Shown here piece by piece: positions 36,123 to 45,809 of a stretch of DNA of 64,000 nt (its first letter is position 1; each line of letters begins with the position of its first letter). Below the pieces are notes generated by a model. It had not been told where the DNA came from and made no database searches. It saw only the letters and a program-made list of their open reading frames with translations. The position numbers and the translations under genes were made by a program. The stretch comes from Sphingomonas sp. H160509 (GTDB lineage: Bacteria; Pseudomonadota; Alphaproteobacteria; Sphingomonadales; Sphingomonadaceae): positions 124,001-188,000 of the forward strand of contig NZ_JAMXSR020000001.1 of NCBI RefSeq assembly GCF_024124765.2, given 5' to 3'.

Positions 36123-37157
36123 TTACGGATTGGCGGCGCTGGTCTTGATGTTGCCGTTGACGCCGGCCGGGAAGAACCCTCCCATCGCAACTGCAGCCTT
36201 GTTGAGATAGACGATGTTGAGCACCTGTCCGGTCGAGCGGCTGTAGGCGAGGCCGTTGGCATCGGTCGGAACGATATTCGAGACCGTCGCGTCCGAGCCG
36301 GTGATGCCCTGATCGTCGTCGCCGATGACACCCGTAGTGGTGTTGGTAACCGTACCGTCAAGGCTGTCGCGGGCGTCGCTGATCTGGCCGGCAGCGGTGC
36401 GCAAGGTTGGTGCCTCGAGCCCCTTACGGTAAAGAATCGTGCGTATCAGGCCAGCATGATAGGCCTCGGCCGCAAGGATGCCCGCTGCTGCTTCGAGATA
36501 CGTCTTGTTGGCGATCAGCGGAGCAGCACCCTTGTATGCCGACACGCCGACGTCTTCGAAGATGTAAGCGCCAAGAAGGAAGCTGTTATCGTCGGCATAC
36601 GGGTTGAACACGCCTGTCGCGGTGACGACGCCGGCAGCGCGAGCAGCCGAGGTGAAGGCGCCCGGGGCAGCCGCAGTGCCCCCGGAGATATCGAGTGCCG
36701 GCTGAGAGACGGCAGCGGTGCCGAGCGCGCTGCGCAGGAATGCAACATGCGCCACCTCGTCGATCGCGATCTCTCGGGCGTATTCGCGAACGACCGTATC
36801 CTGGAAAGGAACCTGCGCACCGCCGGTGACGGCCCCTTGCGTACCGGTACCGGTCAGCAGACTGGAATTCAGACCAACGCCGAACGCTGCGAACGCATAG
36901 AATTGCGCTTCGAGATACTCAAGGTTCAGCGCGAAGTTGAGGACATCGGCATCGTTCAGTGCTGCGGCCGGGGGCGGTGTGGGCGTGGGCGTGGGTGCTG
37001 GTGAAAGGTCATTGTCGTCGCTGCCGCAGGCGGCGAGCAAAGATGCACCACCGACGGCAAGCGCACTGCCCCCGGCAAAGCGCAAGAAGCCGCGGCGCGC
37101 ATTACGACGCGTGGTGATCGCGTCGAATATTTCGAGCTTGGTACTGAGATCGGTCAT
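36123..37157 (-). CDS. Ferritin-like (desiccation-type) lipoprotein
   Basis: A 344-residue Ferritin_2-type protein. An N-terminal RRGFLRFAGGSALAVGGASLLAAC combines a twin-arginine-like region with a lipobox (LAAC). A proline-threonine linker follows, then the four-helix domain with metal-ligand candidates in [23 protein letters not shown] and LAAEAYHAGLIR. Relatives are linked to desiccation tolerance. It is a tandem paralogue of the next gene upstream (37208-38227), separated by 50 bases. Confidence 0.85.
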   Translation of the reverse strand: MTDLSTKLEIFDAITTRRNARRGFLRFAGGSALAVGGASLLAACGSDDNDLSPAPTPTPTPPPAAALNDADVLNFALNLEYLEAQFYAFAAFGVGLNSSLLTGTGTQGAVTGGAQVPFQDTVVREYAREIAIDEVAHVAFLRSALGTAAVSQPALDISGGTAAAPGAFTSAARAAGVVTATGVFNPYADDNSFLLGAYIFEDVGVSAYKGAAPLIANKTYLEAAAGILAAEAYHAGLIRTILYRKGLEAPTLRTAAGQISDARDSLDGTVTNTTTGVIGDDDQGITGSDATVSNIVPTDANGLAYSRSTGQVLNIVYLNKAAVAMGGFFPAGVNGNIKTSAANP

Positions 37158-37207
37158 TGGGGTAATCCCTGAATATCAAAGATGAGCAGATGGCAGAGCT
37201 GGTCGGA

Positions 37208-38227
37208 TCAGGCTGCTGCGGTGCTCGTTTTGATGTTGCCGTTCATGCCGGCCGGGAAGAACCCGCCTGCGGAGGCTGCACCACTGGTGAGGTACACGAT
37301 GTTGAGTACCTGGCTTGCCGAGCGGCTGTACGCGACGCCGTTGCTGTCGAGCGGAACGATGTTCGACACGGTCACTGCGGCCTGCGTAGTCGCCAGATTG
37401 ATCGGCGTTGCGCTGTACGAGGAGATGCCCTGATCGATGTCGTTGGCACCGAAGATCGTCGTGTTCGCACCACCACCGTCGAGGCTGTCGCGTGCCTTCG
37501 AGATAGCATCCGCGGACGTACGGAGCGCCGGAGTGTCGATGCCCTTGCCGTACAGCGTCGTGCGGACGATCGCGGCGTGATAGGCCTCGACGGCCAGCAG
37601 GCCGGCAGCAGCCTCGAGATAGGCCTTGCTGGTCAGCAGCGGGGCGGCACCTTTGTAGGCGGTGACGCCGACATCTTCGAAGATGAACGCGCCGAGCAGG
37701 AAATTCTCGTCGGTGGCATAGACGTCGAACGCGGCGCCCGCACCGATCAGGCCGGCTGCACGGGCCGCGTTGGAGAAGGCGCTGGTCGCGGTCACGCTGA
37801 CGTCGATCGCTGGCTGTGCTACGGCCGAGGTGCCGAGCGCGGTACGCAGGAAATTGACGTGCGCAATCTCGTCCGCCGCGATTTCCTTGGCGTACTGCGC
37901 GACAATCGGGTCGGTGAAGTTGACCTGGCGGCCACCCTGGACCGCGCCCTGCTGGCCGGTGCCGGTCAGCATGCTGTTGGGCAGCCCGTTGCCGGTAGCT
38001 GCATAGGAATAAAACTGCGCTTCAAGATATTCGAGGTTGAGGGCAAAGTTCAGGACGTCGGCGTCGGTGACGGACTGTGCCGCAGCCGAAGAGGAGAATG
38101 AGAGCGCGGTAGCACCCGCTGCGGTGATCGCAGCGGCGCCAAGCGCATTCTTGAAAAAATCACGCCGTTCGTTGCGTCGCTCTACGCGGGCATCGAGGGC
38201 TTCGATCAGGTGCAGGCTCTCAGTCAT
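37208..38227 (-). CDS. Ferritin-like (desiccation-type) exported protein
   Basis: A 339-residue paralogue of its downstream neighbour. It has [18 protein letters not shown] as export signal but an AQS cleavage site in place of a lipobox, so it should be soluble in the periplasm. Ligand-bearing helices are [23 protein letters not shown] and [13 protein letters not shown] strong GGGAGGA precedes the ATG. The two genes form a leftward pair, probably for iron or oxidative protection. Confidence 0.85.
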   Translation of the reverse strand: MTESLHLIEALDARVERRNERRDFFKNALGAAAITAAGATALSFSSSAAAQSVTDADVLNFALNLEYLEAQFYSYAATGNGLPNSMLTGTGQQGAVQGGRQVNFTDPIVAQYAKEIAADEIAHVNFLRTALGTSAVAQPAIDVSVTATSAFSNAARAAGLIGAGAAFDVYATDENFLLGAFIFEDVGVTAYKGAAPLLTSKAYLEAAAGLLAVEAYHAAIVRTTLYGKGIDTPALRTSADAISKARDSLDGGGANTTIFGANDIDQGISSYSATPINLATTQAAVTVSNIVPLDSNGVAYSRSASQVLNIVYLTSGAASAGGFFPAGMNGNIKTSTAAA

Positions 38228-38717
38228 ATCAGGGTCCTCCCCGTATTATTGCGGACGTCGCAATGCTCGTTCAGATGAACTGCGAACGCTCCGTATCATT
38301 GGTCATGATTTAGATAAAGTACTCTGGCCTATCGTGATTAATGTCGGGTCGCTTCCCCGCAAAGCCAGTAGGGACGATCGGAGCGCGACGACCCGCTGCG
38401 GGCTCGCGGCCGGCAGGTGGTTCCAGGATATAGCAGATCGACATGCAGCCCCTTCGATCCAAATGCGTTCTGCAAGGGCTTCCAGCTCCAGAATTGAAGG
38501 GTCGCGGCCTGTGGCTATGCAATCGACCAGCTGTTGGAGAATAAAGGGTGTCGCGCTCTGCAAGGGTCGTAATCCAAAATCAGGCTTACTGCGTCGCACG
38601 ATCGGGTGGCATCGCGATGACACCCGTCCCCATTAGAGCTTCGATCCGACATCAGCTACCGCCCACTTCGGCAAGCCACTGTCCGGGCGTCCAATCGTCT
38701 ACGCAAATCGTACCTTT
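38228..38717. other. Intergenic stretch with one doubtful ORF
   Basis: Divergent promoters for the ferritin pair and the membrane protein must lie here. A leftward frame at 38303-38623 (106 codons) has a plausible helical stretch (DPSILELEALAERIWIEGAACRSAI) but no clear ribosome-binding site. I rate it as a possible small gene only. Confidence 0.35.
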
Positions 38718-39821
38718 ATGGGCACCGTGAGGGGAACGGCGATGAGCGGCAGGTTCTCTACGCGGCCGACAGGTTTCCTATTTGCCGTATTTTTGTGCGC
38801 CCCGGGCGTAGCCGACGCCCATGTAAAGTGGTTTTGCGGACCGATCGACGGCTCGGCACCACCGCTTCCGCTTCGCGACGTCGTTACGCCGCTGTTTCTC
38901 GAACTGCTTGTGCTCTTCGTCGCCCTCGTCGTTATCGGTGGAATGATCGATGCGCTGATCGCGCGGTTCGTGACCGCAACCGTCTTCAAAGCCGACAGAG
39001 TCGCCGTTCTTAACGACGTCATCGTTCGCGTTGGTGTCGCAGTCTACGCCCTATGCCTATGGGGCAACCTGGCTGTCGTTCTGTGGGCCGACCCGTCAAG
39101 CGGATCCATTTTGACGCCTGATCTATACGGTACGAATAGATTGGTCGGGCTTCTTCAGCTGGCAGCGGCGATCACGGTCCTGATACCGAGGCTATCGCTT
39201 ATCGCAGCGGCAATAATGGTGATCCTGTACGGACTGGGCGTTATGAAGTTCGGTCTGTTCTACATGATTGACTATCTCTTTTTCATCGGACTGGCAGCCT
39301 ACATAGCCTTGAGCGGGACAAGCTCCCGACGGTTTTCATTTCACGTTTACCGGGTGCCGATATTGGTCGGCTCGTTGAGCCTGAGCCTAATGTGGACTGC
39401 AGTCGAGAAATTCCTGTTTCCACAGTGGACGATATCTGTGCTGCTGCTTCATCCCGGCGTGACGGCCGGGCAGTCATTCTCGACGGTTGCTACGATTGCC
39501 GGCTTCGTTGAATTTTCGCTGGCATTCTATCTGCTCGCGGGCAGGGAGGTTCTGGGTCGTATAGGCGCGATACTGCTGGGCATCGTTTTCGTTATCGCCA
39601 TGCCGGAGTTCGGGATGCTGGACGTCGTCGGCCATATCCCGGTGCTGCTGATCCTGCTGGTCGCGCTGATCACCGGAGAAACGCCGTTGCAGGTTCTATG
39701 TCGGGGAGGGGACCCGGGCGTTCTCATTTCGGGATGGAAGGTCGGCCGGGCGTATTTAGCTGTGCTGGGCATCCTTACGGCACTCTATTACGGGTTGCAT
39801 GCGCTGTCGGTCTCGCTTTGA
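38718..39821 (+). CDS. Multi-pass membrane protein
   Basis: A 367-residue protein with a signal-like start and about nine hydrophobic segments. It has PTGFLFAVFLCAPGVADAHVKWFCGPIDG near the N-terminus, then repeated helices and a DoxX-like part (LMWTAVEKFLFPQW). The AHVKWF motif after the signal is typical of a Proteobacterial family of unknown function. An in-frame ATG at 38742 (MSGRFSTRPTG) may be the true start. Confidence 0.65.
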   Translation: MGTVRGTAMSGRFSTRPTGFLFAVFLCAPGVADAHVKWFCGPIDGSAPPLPLRDVVTPLFLELLVLFVALVVIGGMIDALIARFVTATVFKADRVAVLNDVIVRVGVAVYALCLWGNLAVVLWADPSSGSILTPDLYGTNRLVGLLQLAAAITVLIPRLSLIAAAIMVILYGLGVMKFGLFYMIDYLFFIGLAAYIALSGTSSRRFSFHVYRVPILVGSLSLSLMWTAVEKFLFPQWTISVLLLHPGVTAGQSFSTVATIAGFVEFSLAFYLLAGREVLGRIGAILLGIVFVIAMPEFGMLDVVGHIPVLLILLVALITGETPLQVLCRGGDPGVLISGWKVGRAYLAVLGILTALYYGLHALSVSL

Positions 39822-39829
39822 GCGGTGCT

Positions 39830-40198
39830 ATGGAGCCCGTGATTGCAACCCGATCGAGGAAATCCGGTGACCCCGCGTGGCAGGGCAACGAGCAGCGCCA
39901 GGCGATGCGCCTTATCGTGGATTGGACGGCGTCGGTATCGGCTTACGACGTCGACGCCAAGGTGGTTCACATTGCCGATTGCACCATGCACGGGTGTCGC
40001 ATTCAAACCGACCTGGCGGTCGCAGTCCGCAAATTCGTGAACATCTCTATTCCGCGGTTCACCCAAGTGTGGGGCTTAGTTGCATGGAACAGCATCAGAC
40101 CACGGGAATCGATTTCCGCCACCCCCCTACCGAGCAGGGTTCTTGACTACCTGATCGAGCGCAACGGTTCGTCGGAGGTTCGTTTTAATCGAGTCTAG
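39830..40198 (+). CDS. PilZ-domain protein, probable compensating indels
   Basis: 122 residues as read. The PilZ core is visible: NEQRQAMRLIVDWTASVSAYDVDAKVVHIADCTMHGCRIQT, and at the end LPSRVLDYLIERNG. Between 40092 and 40127 the expected block (DQTTGIDFRHP) is present, but in another frame. One missing base near 40092 and one extra C in the C6 run at 40122-40127 would restore it while keeping the frame open. PilZ proteins usually bind cyclic-di-GMP; the RxxxR and D/NxSxxG residues are only partly clear here. Confidence 0.6.
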   Translation: MEPVIATRSRKSGDPAWQGNEQRQAMRLIVDWTASVSAYDVDAKVVHIADCTMHGCRIQTDLAVAVRKFVNISIPRFTQVWGLVAWNSIRPRESISATPLPSRVLDYLIERNGSSEVRFNRV

Positions 40199-40326
40199 GT
40201 TCCGCCTTCGGACCCGATTGACGATGCCGACCGGCCCGGGCGATTTATCGAGAATTGAAACCAATTACGGCCGTGGTACATTTGATGGCGACAGCCGCTT
40301 GGTAGCGCGCCGAAGTGGAGATAGCC

Positions 40327-40752
40327 GTGACCGAAACCCTAAGCCGACTGTATTTACGGCCGCTGCATCCGCTTCACAGCATTCTTCTCGCTTTTCCGAT
40401 TGCACTGTTCAGCACCGGACTGGCTTCCGATATAGCTTTTCTCAACACCTCCGAAATGCAGTGGTCGAATTTCGCATCATGGGCGATTGCTGGCGCCTTG
40501 GTTTTTAGCGCGCCGATCGTCGCATTGGCAGCGCTTGGACTGGTTTGGCATCGGCGTCCTCGGGCGATGCTCTATTTCGGCTTGATCGCAGTGATGTGGA
40601 TCGCAGGCATGATCAACGCCTTCCAGCACAGCCATGATGCCTGGAGTTCGGTTGGAACACTTGGTCTGCTTCTGTCCATCCTGACCACTGTCCTAGCGCT
40701 GGTCGCTAGCTGGATCGCCTTTTCCTATGGTCGCAGCAGGGAGATCGTATGA
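40327..40752 (+). CDS. DUF2231-like membrane protein
   Basis: About 141 residues with four transmembrane helices: HPLHSILLAFPIALFSTGLASDIAF, then WAIAGALVFSAPIVALAALGLVWH, ARAMLYFGLIAVMWIAGMINAFQ-like and LGLLLSILTTVLALVASWIAF. It matches DUF2231 in plan. GTG at 40327 with GGAG upstream is the likely start; GTG at 40315 is an alternative. It overlaps the next gene by ATGA, suggesting the pair form one electron-transfer or envelope unit. Confidence 0.7.
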   Translation: MTETLSRLYLRPLHPLHSILLAFPIALFSTGLASDIAFLNTSEMQWSNFASWAIAGALVFSAPIVALAALGLVWHRRPRAMLYFGLIAVMWIAGMINAFQHSHDAWSSVGTLGLLLSILTTVLALVASWIAFSYGRSREIV

Positions 40753-42050
40753 TGACCAGTCGGTTCTTCGCCCCTGTAGCGCTCGCGTTAACGCTTGCCG
40801 CCTGCGGCAGTGCGCCTGACGTCGACCAGACCGGCGCCGCCCCAACGCTTCCCAAGCAGAATGAGACCCTGCTTCCGCCGATGAAGATTGCCAAGCCTGT
40901 AGGATGGGGTAGCACCCTCCCGATAGTGCCGGCGGGGTTCGCGATCACCCCGATTGCGACAGACCTTAAGATCCCCCGTCAAATGCTCGTATTGCCGAAC
41001 GGCGATATTCTCGTCGCAGAAGGGACGGGCGGCAATGAATCGGTGCTGCGTCCCAAGGATCTGATCGCAGGCTACATCAAGAGCCTGGGCAAGTCCGGTA
41101 CCAAGGGTGGTAATCGAATCACGCTGCTGCGCGATACGAATGGCGATGGCCGGGCAGACGTACGAACTGTCTTCATCGACGGACTTGACGCGCCATACGG
41201 CTTGGCTTTCGTCAACGGCAGTCTGTACGTCGCCAACCAGGGCGCGTTGCTGCGGTTTGCGTACCGTGACGGTGAAACGCGGATTACGACGCCGGGTGAG
41301 CTGGTCACATCGCTCCCCTCCCGCGTCAACCATCATTGGACCAAGTCTCTCGCGGCGAGTGCCGACGGTACGAAGCTGTATGTCGGCATCGGCTCGAACA
41401 GCAACATAACCGAGCGAGGAATGGAGGTCGAAGAGGATCGAGCGCGGATTTGGGAGATCGATCGGGCTTCGGGAGCACACCGTGTCTTTGCGACCGGCGT
41501 GCGTAATCCGACCGCGCTCGCGATCAATCCGCAGACCAACGCGCTGTGGGCGGTTGCCAACGAACGCGATGAGTTGGGTGCCCGCCTCGTGCCCGACTAT
41601 CTGACCTCGATCAGGCCAGGCGGCTTCTACGGCTGGCCTTACAGTTACTGGGGTCAGAATGTCGATCCGCGTGTCCACCCGCAAAACCCGGCGCTGGTCG
41701 CCAAGGCGATCGCGCCCGATTATGGGCTCGGATCACACGTCGCCGCACTGGGAGTGACGTTCGTGACGGGCGCAGGGTTGGGTAACGGCTATGCGCAAGG
41801 CGCGTTTGTCGGCGAACACGGCAGTTGGAACCGCCAGGATCTGGCCGGCTACAAGGTGGTCTGGATACCGTTTGCTGGTGGCAAACCCTCCGGCAAGCCG
41901 CGCGATTTCGTCACGGGCTTCATCGATGCACAGGGGCATGCGCGGGGTCGGCCGGTGGGCGTCCTGTTCGACGCTCGGACCAGCGCGTTGTTGGTGGCCG
42001 ACGATTTGTCGAACACCGTGTGGCGGATCGCGCCGACGGCAACGCGCTAA
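40749..42050 (+). CDS. PQQ-dependent sorbosone dehydrogenase-like lipoprotein
   Basis: Intact, 433 residues. A lipobox (LTLAAC, Cys about 19) anchors it. The rest is a six-bladed beta-propeller of the soluble glucose/sorbosone dehydrogenase family: IPRQMLVLPNGDILVAEG, RITLLRDTNGDGRADVR, GLDAPYGLAFVNGSLYVAN, TGVRNPTALAINP, GFYGWPYSYWG and GEHGSWNR. These enzymes oxidise aldoses with PQQ and calcium in the periplasm. It follows the DUF2231-like gene with a 4-base overlap and converges on the outer-membrane gene, overlapping it by 4 bases at the 3' ends. Confidence 0.85.
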   Translation: MMTSRFFAPVALALTLAACGSAPDVDQTGAAPTLPKQNETLLPPMKIAKPVGWGSTLPIVPAGFAITPIATDLKIPRQMLVLPNGDILVAEGTGGNESVLRPKDLIAGYIKSLGKSGTKGGNRITLLRDTNGDGRADVRTVFIDGLDAPYGLAFVNGSLYVANQGALLRFAYRDGETRITTPGELVTSLPSRVNHHWTKSLAASADGTKLYVGIGSNSNITERGMEVEEDRARIWEIDRASGAHRVFATGVRNPTALAINPQTNALWAVANERDELGARLVPDYLTSIRPGGFYGWPYSYWGQNVDPRVHPQNPALVAKAIAPDYGLGSHVAALGVTFVTGAGLGNGYAQGAFVGEHGSWNRQDLAGYKVVWIPFAGGKPSGKPRDFVTGFIDAQGHARGRPVGVLFDARTSALLVADDLSNTVWRIAPTATR

Positions 42051-43423
42051 AAGGAGAAGGTGACGTCGGTGAACCCATAAAGGGTATCACCCGTAGTGGG
42101 AGCGTTCGGCGCCAGGGTCAGAAAACGCCCCTTAATAAGATAGACTGCTCCCGCCGCCAGTTTGACGCGATCGGAAATTAGGTCGTGGGTGACACCGCCT
42201 TCGAACTGGTGCCCGGCGAACTTGCCAGCGCGCCCGGTTTTATCCTGTACTCCTGTAGCTGCAAAACTGTCTTGTGCTCGGCTCAGAAATCCAGCCCGGT
42301 AGCTCACGTAGCCTTCAGTACGGTCGCTCGGTTCGAGCTCCAGCCGGACCGCAGGTGAGCTCATGTTCGATCGCTGGAAAAGGCCGTACAGATCCGTCGG
42401 ACCGTATTCGCGTCGTGCGCCGAACAACGTGTCGAACCGTCCAAGCTTACCGGCTCGGCCGCTATCGCCGCTCGCAAGATCATATTGCAGAGCAACGCGC
42501 GGCGACCATCCGGCGGCAAAGGTGTATCCGGCTTCGAGGTGAAGGAAATACGCAGAGACGTCGAGATTGGTCAGATTGTCGGCTTCGTCAGAGTCGCGGG
42601 CACGCCCGGTCTGGTACGTCGCTTCGATCTCGTAGTCCGCTGTCGCTTTGTCCGGCTTGCGCGAAAGACGAATGCCTGGCGTGAACAGATGCCGGTTGGT
42701 GGTCGCGAACCGTGGTGTGTCCCGCTCCGTCAGGCCGAACGCGTAGACCTGCACGCTCCCGCCGAGCACTCCGTTGCGTGTGAAAGAGCCGCCGAAGAAT
42801 TGCAGGTCAGTACCTTCGTGATCGAGCACGACTGCGTTGCGTTGTACGCGCGCCGATGTGTTAGGAAGCCGGTTCTGTGGCATCGTCCAGAAGAACAGTG
42901 CTTCGTCACCTCGCTTGTTCGACCAATCCAGCTTCGCCCCAGTGAACGAGTTGGTAGTGTTGCGGAACCGTTGTCGCGCTATGAACCGCCGGGCCCCGAG
43001 ATCTTGCGTGAAGCGACCTACGGTGACCCGGCTCGTGGTATCGCGCCCCAGTGCGTCGCCGAGTTGATAGCCGACATAAGCCTGAATAGGCTCCAAGGCA
43101 TTGACCTCGCCCGTTCGCGTCGAAGACCGGTCGCGCTCCAGATAGCCGCGTACGTCCCAGATTTCGCCACCGACGAAAAAGGCTCCGGGATGGTAATCGA
43201 TCGCCAGCGTCGTGCGGATCGACAATAGTTGGTCATGATCCGCGGCGTCGGGACGGAACTGTCCATCGATGGCCTCGATGCGTGGACGGATGCTCGCCGT
43301 GATCGTCAGAGCCTCCGGCGCCCCCAGTGCATGATGCAACGGTGTTTCGTTGCCTTGCGCCCATGTTCTCGCAGGAGCGGTCGCGGACGCAAAGAGCATT
43401 AAGGCGTAGACGGATGGTCGCAT
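42047..43423 (-). CDS. Alginate-export-type outer-membrane protein
   Basis: Intact, 458 residues. A signal peptide (YALMLFASATAPARTWAQ) is followed by an 18-strand-type barrel with the alginate export family features: FVGGEIWDVRGYLERD, RVTVGRFTQDLGARRFIARQRFRNTTNSFTGAKLDW and a terminal phenylalanine (YGFTDVTFSF). The family forms anionic-sugar or other solute pores. It converges on the dehydrogenase gene. Confidence 0.85.
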   Translation of the reverse strand: MRPSVYALMLFASATAPARTWAQGNETPLHHALGAPEALTITASIRPRIEAIDGQFRPDAADHDQLLSIRTTLAIDYHPGAFFVGGEIWDVRGYLERDRSSTRTGEVNALEPIQAYVGYQLGDALGRDTTSRVTVGRFTQDLGARRFIARQRFRNTTNSFTGAKLDWSNKRGDEALFFWTMPQNRLPNTSARVQRNAVVLDHEGTDLQFFGGSFTRNGVLGGSVQVYAFGLTERDTPRFATTNRHLFTPGIRLSRKPDKATADYEIEATYQTGRARDSDEADNLTNLDVSAYFLHLEAGYTFAAGWSPRVALQYDLASGDSGRAGKLGRFDTLFGARREYGPTDLYGLFQRSNMSSPAVRLELEPSDRTEGYVSYRAGFLSRAQDSFAATGVQDKTGRAGKFAGHQFEGGVTHDLISDRVKLAAGAVYLIKGRFLTLAPNAPTTGDTLYGFTDVTFSF

Positions 43424-43601
43424 CGTAGTTCCGCATCGAGCATGGTTGGGAAGGCGCTGCGCTCTGTGTCAATCTGACGGAGATGTCGAGTAAGTGCCGA
43501 AATCACGGATCTTTTTTTATTCCGGTGCGTGGGCGTTTATTTCGAGGAGGCCTTAAAACAGGCGTTGCCATAGGATAAAAGGCTGAGTGCAAAAAGGGCC
43601 C

Positions 43602-43748
43602 TTAGTCCGCCACGATCGGGTGTTCGAAGATACTAAAGCTCGGTTCGATAGAGCTGGAGTGTGGATCGGAATAGACCACCTGTTTGGCAGTGAGGCGAGG
43701 CCAGCCAATATCTGCGTCTGCCGCAAGATGAATGGCGGCTTCTTGCAA
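43602..43748 (-). pseudogene. Remnant of a gene cut by the IS1182-type element
   Basis: A leftward frame coming out of the IS ends in a coherent tail (DADIGWPRLTAKQVVYSDPHSSSIEPSFSIFEHPIVAD) followed by an AAGGGCCCTT hairpin. It looks like the 3' end of a chromosomal gene whose 5' part is missing beyond the element. I saw no matching 5' part on the far side of the IS. The stretch 43424-43601 shows no gene. Confidence 0.35.
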
Positions 43749-45410
43749 TCGATCCAGACTGTGCGAAAACTCGCCGTTGGCTGATGCCGCGCCTTGGAAT
43801 GCACGGGATGAGGGCGGTGTTAGTGGCTGAGGGTTACAGGCGGCACCGGGCCACCGATAGAGCGCCATTTGCCGCGGCAGCCGGCCAGGAGGGGAACATT
43901 TTCGCGTTAGATCAGGCCTGCACTGCCCCGATCAGCCCTTGGACGCCGACCAGGTTTATCGCCCGCCTGAGATTATAGGCGAGCGCCGTCAGACTGAACT
44001 CGGCTCGCACCTTTTCGAGGCCACGCGTCAGGAAGGCACCCTGGTTCATCCACTGCTTGATCGAACCGAACGGGTGCTCGACCGTCTCGCGGCGAATATT
44101 AAGGATCCCGGGCCGGGCGGCGAGGCGTATTGCCATGCGGTCAAGCACGGCCTCGCCTTCCCACCGCGTGATGCGGCGGAAGTTTCCGCGGGCGCACTGC
44201 GCCTTGAGTCCGCAACCGTCACAGGCGCGCGGGTTTGAATATTGCACGATGATATGACCGCCCTGAAGCCAGCGGTACCGTGTATCGAGCCGTTGATCGG
44301 CGGGGCAGTGGTAGCAGTCCGCGGCTTCATCGTAGCGGAACCGCTCCTGGGAAAGCGCCCGTCGCCGACGGCCGTGCCACGCTGCGGGCGGGCGACATAG
44401 GGTGTGATGCCGGCCCGCTCGCACGCGGCGATGTCCTCGCCCATGTAGTACCCCATGTCGGCGACCACATCGATCCGCTCGACGCCGAGGATGTCCTTTG
44501 CTGCGCCGGCTGTCTCAGCCAGAAAACCCAGATCGCTGCCCGCGTTGGTGACATGCTGTTCGGCAATCAGCTTGTGCTTGGCATCGACTGCGACCTGAGC
44601 GTTATAGCCGACGCCTACCTTGGGATGGGCTGCCATCGCACGAGCGTCCGGGTCGGTGAGCGAAATCTGGCTCTCGCCGCTGGCCTTTAGTTGCTCCAGC
44701 ATTGCCTGGTTGACCTGACGCTGTTCGCGCACCTTCGCGATCTTGGCCGCCAGTGCCTCGCTCCGCCTAGTCGTTCCGGCCTCCTCGCCGCGGTCGGCAT
44801 TATCCAACTGCCCGAGGTACGTCTCGAGCCGCTCGTCGGCAGACTTGATGTACTTGTGGAGCTTGGCCTTCGTGAAGTTACGCTCGCGGCTGTTCACCGC
44901 CTTCAGCCGTGTTCCATCCACCGCCAGCAGCTCGCGCCCAAACAGGTCGAGCTTGCGGCACAGGAGCACGAAGGCGCGGAACACCGCCTTGAACGCGAAC
45001 CGGTTGTCGCGGCGGAAGTCGGCGATGGTCTTGAAGTCGGGCCGTAGCCCGCGCAGTAGCCAGATCACCTCCAGGTTGCGTACCGCTTCCGCTTCCAGGC
45101 GACGGCTCGACCGCACTCGGTTGAGATAGCCGTACAGATACAGCTTGAGCATGTCGCCTGGGTCATAGCCCGGCCGCCCTGTGGCCTTCGGCTGCGAGCG
45201 ATGGAAACCGGCTTCGCCGAGATCAAGATCGTCGACGAAGGCATCGATGAAGCGCACCGGGTTGTCCGCCGATACGTAATCCTCAACCGATGCCGGCAAC
45301 AGCAGCGCCTGGTCGCGCGCGTGACCCTTGATATACGCCATGCCACCAGCATACTCCGATCTACAACCCAGCGGAATCGCAGACGCGACTTTTCACACAG
45401 TCTGGATCGA
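43749..45410. mobile_element. IS1182-family insertion sequence
   Basis: About 1.66 kb bounded by imperfect inverted ends: TCGATCCAGACTGTGCGAAA at the left (from 43749) and its complement, TTTCACACAGTCTGGATCGA, ending at 45410 (one mismatch in 20). It holds one transposase gene transcribed leftward. No target duplication is obvious. Confidence 0.8.
43912..45341 (-). CDS. IS1182-family transposase, apparent frameshift
   Basis: The restored product is about 476 residues. It starts MAYIKGHARDQALLLPASVEDYV and contains RPGYDPGDMLKLYLYGYLNRVRSSRRLE, the first catalytic aspartate in LLAVDGTRLKAVNSR, the second in VVADMGYYMGEDI, and the C-terminal E region in RRETVEHPFGSIKQWM (DDE triad). The zinc-like C-x2-C repeats (CYHCPADQ, CDGCGLKAQCARG) are present. 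The frame breaks near 44355, where one base seems missing (T3/C3 run), so as read it would be inactive. Confidence 0.85.
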
Positions 45411-45442
45411 ATTTGAGAAATTAACAGCCCAATTTCTCAAAT
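45411..45442. repeat. Perfect inverted repeat abutting the IS1182 right end
   Basis: ATTTGAGAAATT (45411-45422) and AATTTCTCAAAT (45431-45442) are perfect inverse complements with an 8-base loop. The repeat starts at the base after the IS end. It may be a terminator used as an insertion target. Confidence 0.55.
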
Positions 45443-45587
45443 CGGGCAAGGTAGCGGTGAGCAGCCTAGTCGTCTGCGGTGGTTGCAGCGCAATTTTCGA
45501 AATTTTTGGGCCATTAGCTGCCACTAAGAGTTCAGATCATATCCCAAAGGCGGGTTTGTAGATATCTCCAATTCCAAGGGAATTCCG

Positions 45588-45758
45588 GTGCCTAGTATCA
45601 TTAGCAAGATTGAGGGAACGATTAATACCGCTGTCGGGAAGATCAAGCAGAATGCTGACGGCCATTCCTTCGATAAGGAGGGTGCCGAACAAGAAAAACT
45701 CGGCAAAAGCCAGCTGAGCGATAGTCCCGCAGAAGATAATAGCATAAAAGACGACTGA
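45588..45758 (+). CDS. CsbD-like small stress protein
   Basis: A 56-residue protein starting at GTG with AAGGGAA upstream: SIISKIEGTINTAVGKIKQNADGHSFDKEGAEQEKLGK. The KIEG-x-AVGKIK and EGAEQEKLGK blocks follow the CsbD pattern, small hydrophilic proteins induced by general stress. It lies between the two insertion sequences. The stretch 45443-45587 is its promoter region. Confidence 0.6.
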   Translation: MPSIISKIEGTINTAVGKIKQNADGHSFDKEGAEQEKLGKSQLSDSPAEDNSIKDD

Positions 45759-45809
45759 CCTCCCCGCTTCGACCCAGGCCGCAAGCCGCTTTCCCGCAAC
45801 GTTTCCCTA

